A stretch of DNA of 64,000 nucleotides from the NCBI GenBank assembly GCA_014607495.2, contig CP053156.1, forward strand, positions 14,074,001 through 14,138,000, written 5' to 3'. Positions 1 through 13,510 of the stretch are shown here, piece by piece. This stretch comes from Carposina sasakii. Its lineage: Eukaryota; Arthropoda; Insecta; Lepidoptera; Carposinidae. Below the pieces are notes generated by a model. It saw nothing but the letters and a program-made list of their open reading frames with translations. It made no database searches and was not told the origin of the DNA. Each line of letters opens with the position of its first letter. Position 1 is the stretch's first letter. The translations under genes and the position numbers were made by a program.

Positions 1-1110
1 TATAGAGTAGGAAATAAATCAAATGAGAGATTAAACGATAGGATCACATACATCATTCCGTTCCTTTGATGTCATTTTTCTTGGGTATAAATTTTTCGAC
101 GCAACATAAAGAGAGCTTCACGCGCTATTACACATGGAAATCGTTTTGCTACACACGACCGGGCAGGATAAACAGCAGGTTATGGATTAGGTAAGTACGA
201 TGCCTAGACTAATCATCACATTGGTTCTCATAACTGAGGCGCGAAGTTTATTTGCATTAAGTACCAAATAATGATTAGATAACTATTTATTTCTGCTACA
301 ATGTCATTAAGTATCTTATTATTTTTCAGTTGAATTCACTAGCTGTTTTACTCCTCTTTCTTCTTGATAAGTAATTCGGACATTGTTCAGTCAATGTTTT
401 TAATTTGTCTGATGTTTATGTTTTGCTTTGTATATATTTGTGTTATATCTGTGGAATTTAGGCGATGTATAGCTTAAACTATGTTTAAATTTTTTTCTAA
501 TAATACGGTTAGTGTCTATCATCGATTGCCGATTTTACAGTCCCAAGTTACGGTCTAAACAACTGTGTCATTTTAAAGTTTTCAGAGAGATGGCCGAATT
601 TACTCTATGGATTTACTAATATTGTCATTCTGTTCGTTATCCTTCAATCTCGTATGTCTGATACACACGTCGCGGTTATACAAATAAATCGGCTTTTACA
701 GCTATATATAAATTTGTCGATGGAACAATTTTCCCATCCGGTACAACTACATTTTTACCATCTACATCCTGTTATCTAACTGTTTTCTTGGAAAATATGC
801 CGATAAAATGTGGTTTATGTTAACCATTTTGCAGAGAAAATTTATATCTTTTTCTCTTTTTATAAAGTTCAGTAAGTATTTTTATAACATCCTGTATTGG
901 ATCTGATTATTTCATTAACAACTTAACTGCATTCTTTATTTAGACCAGGAATTTATTTTGCATTATGTATATTTTTAAATCATGATGTTTGGAACTTCTG
1001 ATACTCATTAATTAATTGTTTTTCTCCTTTTTTTTTTCTTAATGTAGTTTTGTAGTTTCTTAGAATTTGTTTAATTGCACATGTTACCCTGTTGTTAACA
1101 ATTTCTCTTT
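1..1110. other. AT-rich intergenic DNA
   Basis: I see no gene, RNA or clear repeat here. Confidence 0.5.
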
Positions 1111-1240
1111 ACTGGCTTGGCTTGCTGGAAGAGATCTCTGGTAGAGATAAGCTTGCCATTGTACATGCATCTCTTCTTTATGTTGTATGCCATATTTCTT
1201 TTTGTGTATGTGCAATAAAGAATAAAGAATTTATTATTAT
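1111..1240 (+). repeat. Non-LTR retrotransposon 3' tail (AATAAAGAATA family)
   Basis: The segment contains CTGGAAGAGATCTCTGGTAG, AGATAAGCTTGCC and GTGCAATAAAGAATAAAG, a 3' end common in lepidopteran LINEs. Only the terminal 130 bp is present. Confidence 0.7.
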
Positions 1241-1439
1241 ATGACACCGGAATTGGCCCATCACTCATTCCCACCTCTGCAACTTCTGTGAGCCAGAATC
1301 AACAGAGGCGACCATATTATATGACCCATCAAATAATCTTACAGCCATCTTCATAATAATCACTTATAAACCCAACATTAATTTAACTTACAGTCAAACT
1401 AACGAGAAAGAAACAAGACTTAATCATACTTCGAAGAAT

Positions 1440-1535
1440 CTGTCTACGTTCATTGTCGCGGGCGGGATCCGAACCCCCGACGAAGGGGACTAATCCTATT
1501 AACTTGACAGTGATGGTTCATTCGTCATAACAGAG
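1440..1535 (-). repeat. Possible SINE-like tRNA-derived fragment
   Basis: The minus strand contains GGGGGTTCGGATCCCGCCCG (B-box-like) preceded by CCCTTCGTC. No complete cloverleaf is possible. Confidence 0.35.
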
Positions 1536-2506
1536 AAACGCTACGATACTGATCCTATTAGAGGAACAGAAGATGGTTATAGCGTAATAGATAATGATAG
1601 GGTATCCAGAGAGGGGATACGTATGGTAGGTACTTGAAAATGGAATAATTATATATTACATCTGTATATACTTGACTGGAGTTAAAAAGTCTGAAACACA
1701 TAAAGTATTGCAAATCAATAACCTAGATATGATTTAAAGAAACTATCTACTGTCGGTGTAATTATAAAATCGCGTGTAAAGTGTAGATATTATTTAAAAA
1801 TGATACTTGACAGGTAAATTCTGTATACTCGTATATGTGAATATCTGACAAATTAAAGCAATTATTAGTTTATTCATTTCTTTTTGTAATAACACAGTCT
1901 GCGTTTTTAATTACTTTGCAACATATGATTTTAACACCTTATTTCCTACTTTGTGGTGGCAGACAGTAGTTACAAGATTTTATTTCTATACAACATCTTT
2001 TAAGTTAACCAACGGTACATTTAAAGATTCATTTCTGAAGCACACACTATCCCCGCCCTCCGAGACTTCTGACGTAACAGACAATTTATGATTAATGACA
2101 TCCAGCAGGTCATGTCTCTATTGTACTGCTTTTCAAATGCCGCCTCTCATTTATCAAGCTTACTGTTCTATTTTGAAAATTAACGCTGTGGTACAATTCT
2201 TAAGAATATGTTTTGATTGAGATAAAATATTAAATAATCATAACAATCTTCCTTGTGTGCATTCATAAAGTCATCTTCTTTTATATTTCTAAAATTGATA
2301 CGCAATGATTATACACTTACTTTTTAGATAATATTATTTGTTTAACTTCCCTATGGAAGGAAACCAGTAATATTTAACACATATTATCAATTTGCTTTCA
2401 ATATAACAATTAACATAATATTAAACAAATGAAGTAACCAAAATATTCAATGGTAGTAGAACTGCACGATCATGAGTCATGACAGAGATTCCACAAGCCA
2501 CACTTG

Positions 2507-2620
2507 GAAGTAACAAGTTGCTAGCTTATCGCCTGGGAGTATGCACGAGTTACTTAATGGACTCTTACGACATGCTCGGAAGGATATGCAGCTGATGTAA
2601 TCTGGTAACTTAATGACAGA
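2507..2620 (+). repeat. Dispersed repeat family A, copy 1
   Basis: ACAAGTTGCTAGC, then GACTCTTACGACATGC and GGATATGCAGCTGATGTA; also seen at 15711-15838, 20178-20256 and 33861-33995. I do not know the parent element. Confidence 0.6.
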
Positions 2621-3889
2621 TTTAATCTAAAAGCGCCAAGTCTAACACTTGGAGCACAAATAGTGTGCGGCATCCAGCAAAATTTACGGGAACACTGATT
2701 TTGACGTATCGTTCGGTGGGGCGCGCGCGTGAAAAATGGTTAGCCGGTAAAAGACTAGAAAAGCCCTGTCACGATATTTGAAAGCGTTTTAAATGTTTTT
2801 CTCATTTAAAACATCGGGTCGTTGAAGAGATGGATTACCTTTGCTCACTACATTTTTGTAGAATTTGATGTATAGTTTTTCCAAATTGTTATTGTTGACA
2901 GTAATTGTAATTTATAAGTAGGTAAAGACAACCTATATTTTAGTAGGTTTACATTAGTTAAAAATATTTTTACCTCCCCATGTACATTTTTTTTTCATTT
3001 CATAATAAGTAATCATTTATAGTCATTATATTTTATTGGTCAGATGACGAAATTATTTTCCTGATTAGCATTTTACTTAAGCTTTATGATATAAAGATTA
3101 CTTTAAAAAAAATACAAAAAACCATTTTTAAAAACCTTATTAAATCAATCTAATTTTCAACAGAGAGATCAAACAAAACGTTAAACAGTAGCCACAAAGA
3201 AACCCAGAAGGAGGCAGATCAGTCCCTGAATTAATAACCTGGCGTAGTACAGCCACTTGACAGCTAGACATACTCCTAGATTGTCATTATCAACTACCAA
3301 CTCTATCGTTTCATCAATAAAATACCTGTCTTCCTCCCTGTAAACCATATTGCGATAGCAATAGATGTCAAGATTGTAGGATCAGATGCTCTTTTGTTGT
3401 TCTGTAGCTGTTCATAAATGTTTGCGTAAGGGAATGTGTGCTGTCATGTTGGAAAGCAAGTTAGTAAACAGTCTGTGACGGTGGCTAGTGATTTATAGGT
3501 AGTAAAAGAGACATTCAGAAGGGTCAGTCTAGTAGATCTAGAAACCACTTTAAATATGATTAATCTAAAGTTATCAAACAAAGTATTACCTTTTGTCGGG
3601 ACCCAATTATTAGTTGTGAAAGTTCTTTAGAGTTATGAAAAAAACAAGATTAGCAGCGGTAAGCTCACCTCTTATCACGTGAGAGCTAACTGGTGAAAAG
3701 TTGGTGTGTAATAATATATACCCCATCTTTTTGGGTGAAACGATAAATGAAAACCATGCCCTCTAACTCATACTTAAATTCTCGATAACATTGCATACTG
3801 TTGTGTATCGTTTAACATTTACTTGATCACGAGACATAAAACAAATATAGGGGTTTATATCGAAATGCTCGCTCGAATTGAATGACCGA

Positions 3890-4330
3890 AGTAAATCAAA
3901 TAATAGCACCCGCAGCGCCATCAGCGTAATCAACTAAGGATGACGCCACAAAACCTTCCCTCAAGTATTTACATTACCGACTCAAAATTAACCAAACATT
4001 ATTAATCATGCTACCAAGTCAAAGCGCCCCCCGATCCGAGCTGAGTACAGGATAATGATATATGCGATATTTGATGATAAACAATCGAGGTCATTTATTA
4101 TCTGTCCGTTATTTGACAGGCGGTAGGCAGATGTCATTTGTCATTTTCCTGGAGCCGTGGTCCCTTCGTTACGCCGCCTACGTTCACCTTCGAGGGTTAG
4201 CTCCAAACAACAGCCTGATCGAAAACAATCTCAATCCGCCGCCGCATAAAGCAGAATTTGGCGCGCCCGGAAAATCAATCTTGATTGTTTTCAGCATGAA
4301 CGATTATGATAGATGAAAGAGTTAGCGCTC
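3890..4330. promoter_or_regulatory. Candidate regulatory block in the gene desert
   Basis: This repeat-poor stretch is richer in GC and in homeodomain-like and AT-hook-like words than its surroundings (for example AATCAATCTTGATTG, an inverted repeat near 4274, and GATGATAAACAATCG near 4072). The 84-codon open stretch over it has no protein-like character. Assignment rests on composition and lack of repeats only. Confidence 0.3.
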
Positions 4331-6498
4331 CCACAAAGCCGATAGCGAGAAGTTGGTAAATGAACACTGTGGTAACATAAATAAGGTTCGGATTTGGGAA
4401 ACTGGCGCTGATGCGGAGCCTGGTTCAGCAAAACGTGTTATTGAAGATGAAACAGTAATGGATGAGAATTCGGAATGCGTGAATGCTGTCGGAGATGTAT
4501 TGTTATCGGCCCTGTTTATCAGAATACTACTATCGTTCCAGTAAATAATTACCCTTTCAAAACCACAGTCTGTCCGAGCTACTGGTAATATATTCATTAT
4601 ATCGGACATCTTACAAAGCGCCATTAAAATAAATAAAAATATTTTATAGTTCTCCAACGGGCGCGATAAAATCTGTGTGGTGTTTTATTATGACGACAAC
4701 ATATTTGGGATTTCGACTATATCATTAACTGAGTCATTTTGAATATTTGAATTTGTTATTTAAAAATACTTAAAATTTTATAGCTTTACGGACCCACGCA
4801 CAACTCGTAAAGACCAATTAACCTCGAAACAAAAGTGTTAAACTTAATGGTGGAGTTGGAGATAAGACAGACACTTCTACATAATTCACTGCTTAATACC
4901 TATGTACTGGGTAATGCAGAATGCGTGTTTACCATTCTTACATGAGAGAGTTGTGAGTTTTTTAGGGTAGTTGCCAGTTTCCCACGGGACGTCACGTCGG
5001 AAGTGCCTACTAAATCAAATATTTAATTTCCCGGGCGGAACAAGGAGCATTGTGCTGTTTACCTCTTCAAGGGATGTGTTGGCAAGAATAGGTGTAATCA
5101 ACTTTTACGATCAAACCAGTTTTCATTGTACATCAATCATTGTGTGGCCACTAAAAGAAGGTTACATAAACTCGTTATAAATAATAGTGGGTAAGACATT
5201 TTATGTCGCATAAATGAATAAGGTTCTTCTTCTTTGTTTCTTCCACGAGATTTTATTTAACTTTAATTTCCAATATTTCGTCTATAACAAACTAAATAAA
5301 AAGGAGCTATATAGAATTTACAAAGTAGATTTTTTTTATGAGATAGTCACTTTTGTGTACTCAATTAAATATTCCAAGTTAAAACGCAATAGGTAGGCTA
5401 ACTGAAGAATTATTTGTACACAGAATTAGCCTCGCCATCCAGCGGGGCAATACGGCCAGCCTTTTGGCCACGTTGCCAGCGGTGCAGGAGTTGCAGGCAA
5501 TTTTCTATTTGCAAATATTATGTTTTAGATTTGAGTTTTTTTCTCTGTATTTATCCAATTACATAATTCCTCAAATTAGGTATGTTGAATAGCCTCTTTG
5601 TACACAGCACTTAAGTTGGTATTAACAGCTTGAATAATTTTAAAACGCTTCCAAGATAAAATTTTATTCTATAAGCAGTAAAAAGGTAGTATTAAGACCC
5701 AGGCTCCCGCGAGCCCTGAGGGACGCTGCCATTCAAATATTCAAAGGTTGCTTTCATCTGTCAAATGCATTCCTCAGTTCATTACTCTTTTCTCGACACT
5801 TAGGTTATTTTTTTATTGTACCTCACGCATTTTTTGTACTTTTTCGGAATGCGTATTTTCATGAAAAGCTTTGCATGATATTGGCTATGCTAATCAAAGG
5901 AACTTCTTAATAATATTTATGAAGGAACTTCAATAAATTTATTGGAATTCACTTAATTGGATTTTATTTATTATTTATGTAATTGTATATTTGTTAATAT
6001 TTCGTTTTCGGGTTACTCGTAGTATAACGGGTTTTAAGCATCGTATTAAGATAAAACATACACAACTTTTCTTCCAATCCGAATATCCCTATGTTATGAC
6101 AATTTTTTTTTCATATTTAATCATGCAAATTCAAACAAGTAACGACGTTAATAAATCATTTACTTGCTTTATTAATGCTATAAAATACAGGTTATATGAA
6201 ACACATGTTGAAATCAGGTTTATAATTATGTAGAAGGCGCATTAAAAATTATCGATATAATTCTCTACTCGTATTTGTATACACTATTAGGTCCACTAGT
6301 AGGTAAAATACATTTAGTTAAACCTAAGACATTCAACTTCTTTATATAGCAAAAATATATATATATATATATGTTAAATGCAGGATTGAAATTAATTGAG
6401 CTCTAAAATACAAAGTAATGTTTTGTATGGAAAAGACTGAGTTAAAGGTTGGATTAAACTTACGGATTGACCGATTTTAAATATGTAATAAGAGATTG
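4331..6498. other. Intergenic DNA without recognised features
   Basis: Short ORFs here have no protein-like composition or family motifs. An (AT)n run lies near 6354-6371. Confidence 0.5.
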
Positions 6499-6600
6499 GT
6501 CAAGGTCGCGGGCGTCGGTTGGATGCAGGCTGCTTCGGACCGGTCGATATGGAGGTTGTTGGGGGAGGCCTATGTCCAGCAGTGGTCTTCCCAGGGCTGA
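6499..6600 (+). pseudogene. C-terminal 33 codons of a non-LTR retrotransposon RT
   Basis: In the frame starting at 6499 the DNA reads GWMQAASDRSIWRLLGEAYV then QQWSSQG and a TGA, the usual end of a lepidopteran RTE-type polyprotein, followed by an ATGATGATG tail. The rest of the element is missing. Confidence 0.8.
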
Positions 6601-7936
6601 AATGATGATGAGATGAATACGAGATTTAACTAGTTGTTACAAGTCAACAACGTTTTAGTTCTATTTTTCTTTATGAGGCTAATTTAAAAAATGTAAAGCC
6701 ATAAGACAATATACAAATATTCATATAACTCGCTCCAAAAAGTATAGTTAGGAGTTACTCTCTAACGATGGAGTCGAACTTTCAAACTTGTAATAAAACT
6801 GCCGAAAGGGAAATGTACCGAGATCGTAACGCTTCATCTTCAATCAAGTTGGCTCAAATCAATCGGGCAAACACTGTCGGGGCCAATTTTTCCGGAGCAC
6901 CTGACAGGTCGATCCATCGCCCCGACACGCGACGCGGTGGTATAAAAACGTCAGCTACAAGTCTCTTTCAATAATGTAGTCCCACGGATTTTTATGGAAC
7001 TAGATCAATTATAAAAGGTAATGGCAGAAGTTACACGGAATCTAGCGCTTGTGTCGGGCGAATTGATTGCTGCTGCTGTCGACGGCTTTGACTATGATCA
7101 AGTACGTCCCTTATATCGCTTAGGGCTACTGCTTATTTTGGCTTGAAGCTTTTGTATTGCGATCAGAATTATGTGTTTTTCATCTTCATTTTTTCTAGTG
7201 GTTGATAGATTAGTGCTTTTGAAAATATTTGTAAAATTTACTTTAAAACTGTAATGAAAACTTTTAGTTAGATATATTAGTCTTACTGCGGATAATGAAT
7301 GAATCAATGTCGATACTACCTCAAAAAAAAGTAAGTTCTCACTTTTGCACAATTTAATACGTAATAAAACAAATATAATTACTATTAGCAGGTAGATAAG
7401 TACTCGTACTATATTGACAAAAAAAAATAAACAAATTTGTAAATATTTCGTTCAGCTGCATTACATATATGATTGATATTTTATGACGCTCATCACATAA
7501 AACCAAACAATAATGGCCACTACACACGACGTTAAATTTACAAGAATTACAAATTATAACCCATTACTAATAAACTACACCCGATACCTTATTAGGTAGT
7601 CAGTGTAATTACTTGCAAGTTAAAATACAAACAGATGTTAATAAAAACGTTCGACACATACATAAACTGTAAAAACTACAAACTCGTAAGCGGGTAATTT
7701 CCAGTAACTAGACAACAGACGAAGATACTAATAGATGTCAAAACAACCACGACTTTTCTGTATTACTCATAGATGGTTATTGTTCAAATCCATTTAATAT
7801 TTTGTTCCAAATATATGAATAAATATCATAATACTAATGTGGGCCTGTGCATGTTTTGTATAATATGTAAAGAATTCCGTAATTCAACTTTCGTATCCTT
7901 AATGGTTGATAAATCTATCTTTGGTGGTTGAGTCAA

Positions 7937-8177
7937 ACCATAGAGGAATAAGATGTAGACATAGAGTGCTAATGTCGTACTAACAATTTCGATGCACCAT
8001 TTGGCACTTAGATTGCATTACTATACGTTACAATACATTAGTAATGTAGTACATTACTATACATTACACTAATAGATTCTAAGTGTCAATGACTGGAATT
8101 GTGAGGCACCGAAAAGTCTAATGGTGCATCGAAACAGTATGACATTAGAACTCTATGACATCATATTCGTCTATGGT
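7937..8177. repeat. Palindromic MITE, about 240 bp
   Basis: The left arm ACCATAGAGGAATAAGATGT ... GAGTGCTAATGTCGTACT ... TTTCGATGCACCATT inverts at the right as AATGGTGCATCGAAACAGTA ... ACATTAGAACTCTATG ... CTATGGT. The central part is itself rich in ATTACTATAC inversions. Confidence 0.8.
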
Positions 8178-8240
8178 CAAACTTAAATAACAATCAACCA
8201 TTGAAAATAGTTTAGGTAAAGAGTACCTAAATTAAACCAA

Positions 8241-8303
8241 CGGTCTTGCATGAAGAATTTCAAGTCAGTGATCTCTGCCTATCTCTTCAGAAAAGAGGCG
8301 TAA
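8241..8303 (+). repeat. Degenerate second copy of the same non-LTR 3' end
   Basis: TTGCATGAAGAAT and GTGATCTCTGCCTA-CTC plus AAAGAGGCGT match 8890-9000, with a deletion between. It is much more decayed than the neighbour. Confidence 0.65.
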
Positions 8304-8635
8304 TTTTATATTAGATTATAATAGGTAACGAAGTTTTGACTAATATTGATAATATTAGGCACTTGTAATGTTGTTGTTGAAGTCTATTCCCACCTATGTC
8401 CACAGTAAACTCATTTCCATTCTCAGGTAGCAGTATGTACACTCAATTACATAGAACACCTTTATTTATTGCTACAATTAGTTACACTACACTATAAACA
8501 TTATTATTCATGAGCACGTGATCTAAACAATTGTTCTTAACTAGATATTAACATTGTAATTTTGTGCAATATTTTCATAATTGATTAGTACTTACTTATA
8601 CAGATGCAGGACTTTTCTTGTTATTGTAAATTATT

Positions 8636-8998
8636 TTGAAAGATAGGATAAGAAATAAGGTGATCAGAAAGAAGTGTGGTATAAATGAGGACGTGGTGCC
8701 GAAGATTGAGAAGGGTATGTTGAGGTGGTTTGGGCATGTGGAGAGGATGAGTGAAAGTAGACTGACAAAGAAAGTGTACAATGGAAGAGTGGATGGAAGG
8801 GTTGGAAGGGGAAGACCTCGCCGGACTTTCATCGATCAAATTGGTGAAATTATAAAGAATGGTCAGGTCAAGAGTACCCTAAACCGACGAGCGTGCATGA
8901 AGAATATCATGAAAGTAGATGAAGCGAAAGAGGTATGTCAGGATCGTAGCAAATGGAGATCCGTGATCTCTGCCTACCCCTCCGGGAAAGAGGCGTGA
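8636..8998 (+). pseudogene. RT C-terminal fragment of a non-LTR retrotransposon (RTE-like)
   Basis: The open 120-codon stretch encodes MLRWFGHVERM, GRGRPRRTF and DRSKWRSVISAYPSGKEA, the characteristic C-terminal region after the RT domain in many insect endonuclease-reverse transcriptases. The RT catalytic domain is absent because of 5' truncation; the methionine used by the open frame is accidental. The frame is still intact, so the copy is not very old. Confidence 0.85.
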
Positions 8999-9016
8999 TT
9001 ATTATGTATGTATGTA
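8638..9016 (+). mobile_element. 5'-truncated non-LTR retrotransposon with target duplication
   Basis: A 13-bp target duplication TGTAAATTATTTT flanks the insertion (8625-8637 and 9017-9029). The insert is the 3' end of a non-LTR element: RT C-terminal coding followed immediately by (ATGT)n, the hallmark of target-primed reverse transcription with 5' truncation. Confidence 0.88.
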
Positions 9017-9210
9017 TGTAAATTATTTTTTTTATTATTTATAAGGTAGGTAGGTTAGATTCTGTTATGTTTTTAAAATGTAAAATAATTAGGTGTATTA
9101 TTTTGCCTTCTAAGTTCTTAAAACATACTAGGCTTGATCTACTTACCTTACACCATAACGCAATGTTAATAATAATTTATTCATATACATTATTTCTTAA
9201 CATAACTATA

Positions 9211-9360
9211 CAGAGTGTAACATGTATATTAAGCGAAAATCTATGAATGATTTTACGTGTTTATTTTTCAAGAGTTTAGAATTTCTCCATGCTATATGGA
9301 AAAATATTTCTCGCTATATTCATAGCTTTTAGCTTAAAATATTCCTTTTGTTACACCCTG
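9211..9360. repeat. CAGGGTGTAAC-ended MITE, copy 1
   Basis: It starts CAGAGTGTAACATGTA and ends TTTTGTTACACCCTG; TATA lies on both sides as a probable target duplication. Same family as 49587-49740. Confidence 0.8.
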
Positions 9361-10101
9361 TATATACAAATATAAAATATAGAAAATACAAATCCACAAG
9401 TAACACAACAAACACAAAATTAATGAACATTTGTCGCCAACCTAGACACCAACAAAAAGCTGGTATAATAGATCGGAGACAGCCCTGCGGTATGGGTTGA
9501 AAGAGCCACGGAGGGTGATTGATGGCCAGCCTCGCCCACACGCCCTCTGCCAGCCAACCTGACAAAATGTAGCGTTAAACCCCGCAGGAAATCATAAGAC
9601 GATCGACTACAATTTATTACCTAGTTCACTCATGTTGCCATTGATGTTTTACCTGGTAGAACACGCAAACGGTCATAGTTTTAATCAACAAGAGATGAGA
9701 TAGGCAAAATTATGAATGACAATAATAATAAAAATAAAATTAAACAATAAAATATTTTATTTCAGACAAATAAGTCCATAGATGGTTAGTAATTAAACAT
9801 TGAAAGCACAATGCTTTTTGTCTAAATAAAGTGATATTAAATCTTTGAAAATGTGCTGTCATTATTTTAATAAGGCATTAACAAATTACCTAAGTAACAT
9901 TGTAACACCATCACGAATTAGATATTAGTTCAGAAACATAATAATCATGTAATTACCACAATGATAACTATTATGTTATAAAACTCATTCAATTCAAGAA
10001 AAACAACCAACTGTGTAAAAATCTGGCGCGTCCTTTTAGCGCAGTCAAAAACAGGAAAAAACAGATAACTACATCTGTTTATGTCATCCTGTTTATCCTA
10101 C

Positions 10102-10247
10102 AGCTTTCATATTATAGGGGCACATCTCGAAAATTTTGTGATGTCAAGTTTTTATAATATATCGGTACAAAATCAATACGCAAATATCTTAAACGTATTT
10201 TCCCAATAACCATTTTTTTCGAGTTGTGCCCCTATAATATGAAAGCT
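10102..10247. repeat. 146-bp MITE with about 31-bp inverted repeats
   Basis: AGCTTTCATATTATAGGGGC-ACATCTCGAAAA (10102-10133) is nearly perfectly inverted at 10216-10247. No clear target duplication was identified. Confidence 0.85.
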
Positions 10248-10979
10248 TCGTTATGTCCTGTCACCAATTTTCCATCCATATCTACATATTTTGCATTTTA
10301 TGCTACACGTACTATAGTTCAGTGAAGTCTTTTATATAATACGTCAATTAAACTCCACGCAACAAGCTCGCTGCTACAACTCGTAGGAACTACGATAATA
10401 TTAACCCATGCAAATAGCATTGAAACAAGTTTCAATTGAAATTTTACCTAATTTACACACTCAAGTGACACCCTAACACTATTTCGTTGAACAGAATAAT
10501 AATATAACAATCATGACGTGCAGATTTTTATGTCGAAAATGTCGATTCATCGCGTAAAATATTGTTTTGTTAGCTGCATTAATGCTCCCTGTGTATTTCT
10601 AGATGATTTGAATACAAAGGTCGATAGTGATAAATTGTGGACGAGAAAACCATAAGCGTTCGTGTTTGGAGTACATTAGCAAAAAGCATGTGATTACCCT
10701 TTACAATCCTTTGCTGATGCAAGGCTTCAATAAAATATATCAGCTGCATCTTCTTTCGTGCATGTCGTGAGACACAATTGAGAAACTCGGGGGCGTTCTC
10801 TCAGGCGATGAGCTAGAGACCTGTCACTAATCTTTAACATCTGGCCTCGCTATACTAAACGTGTCTCTAGGATCTCCTTCATGATCCTGCAGTTCTGGTT
10901 ACCTCATTTTGGGAACACAGCTATCCTTCATAGCTATGTATGTTTTGCTTTCATTTTTCAATATATTTTCTAAAACACA

Positions 10980-13510
10980 GCCCTGAATAAAATTAAGGGC
11001 TATAATTTATGCATTTGAATCGGGCCCAAGCACCGTCAGCGATAGACAAGTCTACGGGCGTATCTTTAAATGCATCTGACACGGTTAATCCATATAGAGT
11101 TATTATTGCCTCGCCTTTCAAGCAACTTTAATTGGTCGCTACCGAGTGTAAACTCATGTGTTAGCGATAAAGTCGCCGAACGTATTTAAGTTTTTAACGT
11201 AATTCACGCTTGCCGACTCTAATTGCGAATCGCATCATTTTATTGCCCCTTTTTACGCAAACTTTATTGCATTTTGCTCGTTAATTCAGCATTCGAGGTT
11301 TTACGATCTCGATACTGTTCTTGGGTATCGAGATTTTAATTTGTCACAAGATTTAGGGCCGGTTTATCTCGCGTCAGAATGCGTCGCCGGAGTCTCGAAT
11401 TAGCGCGTCGGAGCGTGTAGGCCGTAGATTAACATGGATCTGTCTCGAGACGCTTGCCAACTTCTCAATAAGCCGTCCCACATTTTTACTACCCCCATAT
11501 CCGCTGCGCAGCGTAAATACACTTAATGACCAACATTTCGTGAACGCTTTTATTGTGAAGTTTTTATTATCAAGAATATAATTTGTTTAGTCTACGTATG
11601 GTTATTGCGCGCTCAGTGCGTTTCGGGGTTTATTAGGGGTTCTTTATTACCCCTTTATATGCCTTTTTAATGCAGAAACATTGCCTGCAAGCTTTAAACG
11701 TCGGAGCGACCGGATGATGTTAATTAAATTTGATTTTATCTATGAATATGATCTCAGTCCGTTATTACGTTGCGATGTATAAAAAGGTTTTTGACTGAAA
11801 TATACGAAATCAAGACTTGCCATCTCTAATTATTTTCGTAACTGTCGAGATAAGATTTGTTTTATTGTAATGGCCGACAAGTGTAATGAAAGTGCTAATA
11901 ACACAGCACGTAACTGATTTTATAAAGTGTAATTCCGTGCTCGAAATGATAGCCGTAATAGCGTTCGGAAATTTGAAACTGGCTTGGCTCTAAAATTATG
12001 TATTCCGGCAAAAAGCGCTGTAATCTTCTCCGGTCATAAAGCAGTGTCAGGCCACTATAATAATTTTGAAACAGTCTATTAAGTGAATCTTTATGATAAT
12101 GGCGGAACAGAAGTCGCGGACGCGAACGAACGGCCTGTTATTTTGATACATTATCATATTTAAACAATTCAGATGATAATAGACACGTCGGGTAAAACCC
12201 TTTGGTAATATAAATGGTTGTATTATTATTTATTTATGGGCTTCCTTCGCCGGGGCTGGGGGCGATGTAGCATATTTCATTCAGCGAAAAAATGCTTCGA
12301 AGTCGTGAGTTCATACCGAGTAAGATCCGGTTAAGGTACCTGAAACGACTGGCTATAAGCTTGTTGCGGCAATAATAAAGATTTATGCGACATTCGGCGG
12401 TAGCGTGTTTTGTTCTCTGTTACGAGCCGATTCGCTTTCCGTAAGATCAATAGCGCTCTTTATTGTATGCGGTGAATTATCGTCATCGCTTGTTCTTTTG
12501 CCTTCCACTATAAATTCCTCTTTTACTGACTTCAATTTCTTATTATCGCTCCTTACATCTTCACTGACATTATCTTCGTGATCTTAGTCCTTTGCAGGTC
12601 GATTGTAGCTTATGTCTGTTTTATTTTATCCATCTTCTCATTAAATCTTATAGGTCGAATGTACTTAATCTTATCTTATAAGTAATTCGGTATATGTGCA
12701 AGTCTATTTATCTTCATTAACGCGTTTCAACGTGACGGTTGTCAACATTGTCTCTACTCTTTCCCATCATACGGGGAGAACATCTCGAGAGCATCGTCGT
12801 GTGTAATTTTTTCAAGTAATCTCATTATTACGTCGGGAGTTGCGGCACGGTGATTAAGTGCTTGATTTATGGCATGTGCAATTTGCATCACAACCGATGG
12901 CATAGCTTTTTGCTTGGCGAGTCGATGATTATCGTCCGTATCGTGTCGGACGTAATGATAGTTATTTCATGACTGGCCGAGCTTGCTGCGAGGACGTACC
13001 ATTAAACCCCTTTACTTATAAGTATTGCTTCGACGAATATGTCTTATTATGTTAATGCCACCTTGTAGGCGCTCATTTTCTTCTACGCCCGCTAATGGAT
13101 TGTTTACAGTCTCGCATTCGTTTTTATCTTTTTGAATTTGCGTTAATCTGTCATCTTTATGTGCAGCCTAACGATCGCATAATAAGCGACTATTGTATTC
13201 TTTTATTTTAAGTGACACTAGAATAATGCACGGCGACTTGCTATTGTGTATTACTCGACACCCGGTGACATGGTTGTGAAACTATATAATTTATGCCGAG
13301 TTGTTCTTTGTTCTTATTTCTTGGTTTAAATGTGGATGTGTTACGATGAGGGTGTGCGTGCAGATAGATAATATCGTACATAAAACTAAACGGCGCGCCG
13401 CGAAATTTATGAATCGGCCCGAGAGCTGCCTTCCACACAAAAGTTGTTTATAGCCGAGTCTCTTAGGGTTGCTGCGGGAATCATTTTATTGGCAAGTTTA
13501 AGCCTATATT
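10980..13510. promoter_or_regulatory. 2.5-kb repeat-free block, candidate enhancer region
   Basis: No transposon fragment is seen across 2.5 kb, unlike most of the window, and the sequence is less AT-biased with intact complex words. TTTATTG/TTTATGC-type words recur between 11235 and 11680, and a perfect 10-bp inverted repeat ATCTCGATAC/GTATCGAGAT occurs at 11306-11334. Unique blocks of this kind in insect developmental gene deserts are often enhancers; here that is inference. Confidence 0.35.

Noticed and set aside
4062..4657. Small ORFs in the 4.0-4.7 kb block as an exon
   Set aside because: No recognisable domain and no clear splice pattern; composition fits non-coding regulatory DNA better.
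9002..9020. (ATGT)n runs (also 19940, 27930, 43600) as independent microsatellites of interest
   Set aside because: Each follows a non-LTR 3' end and is simply that family's tail.
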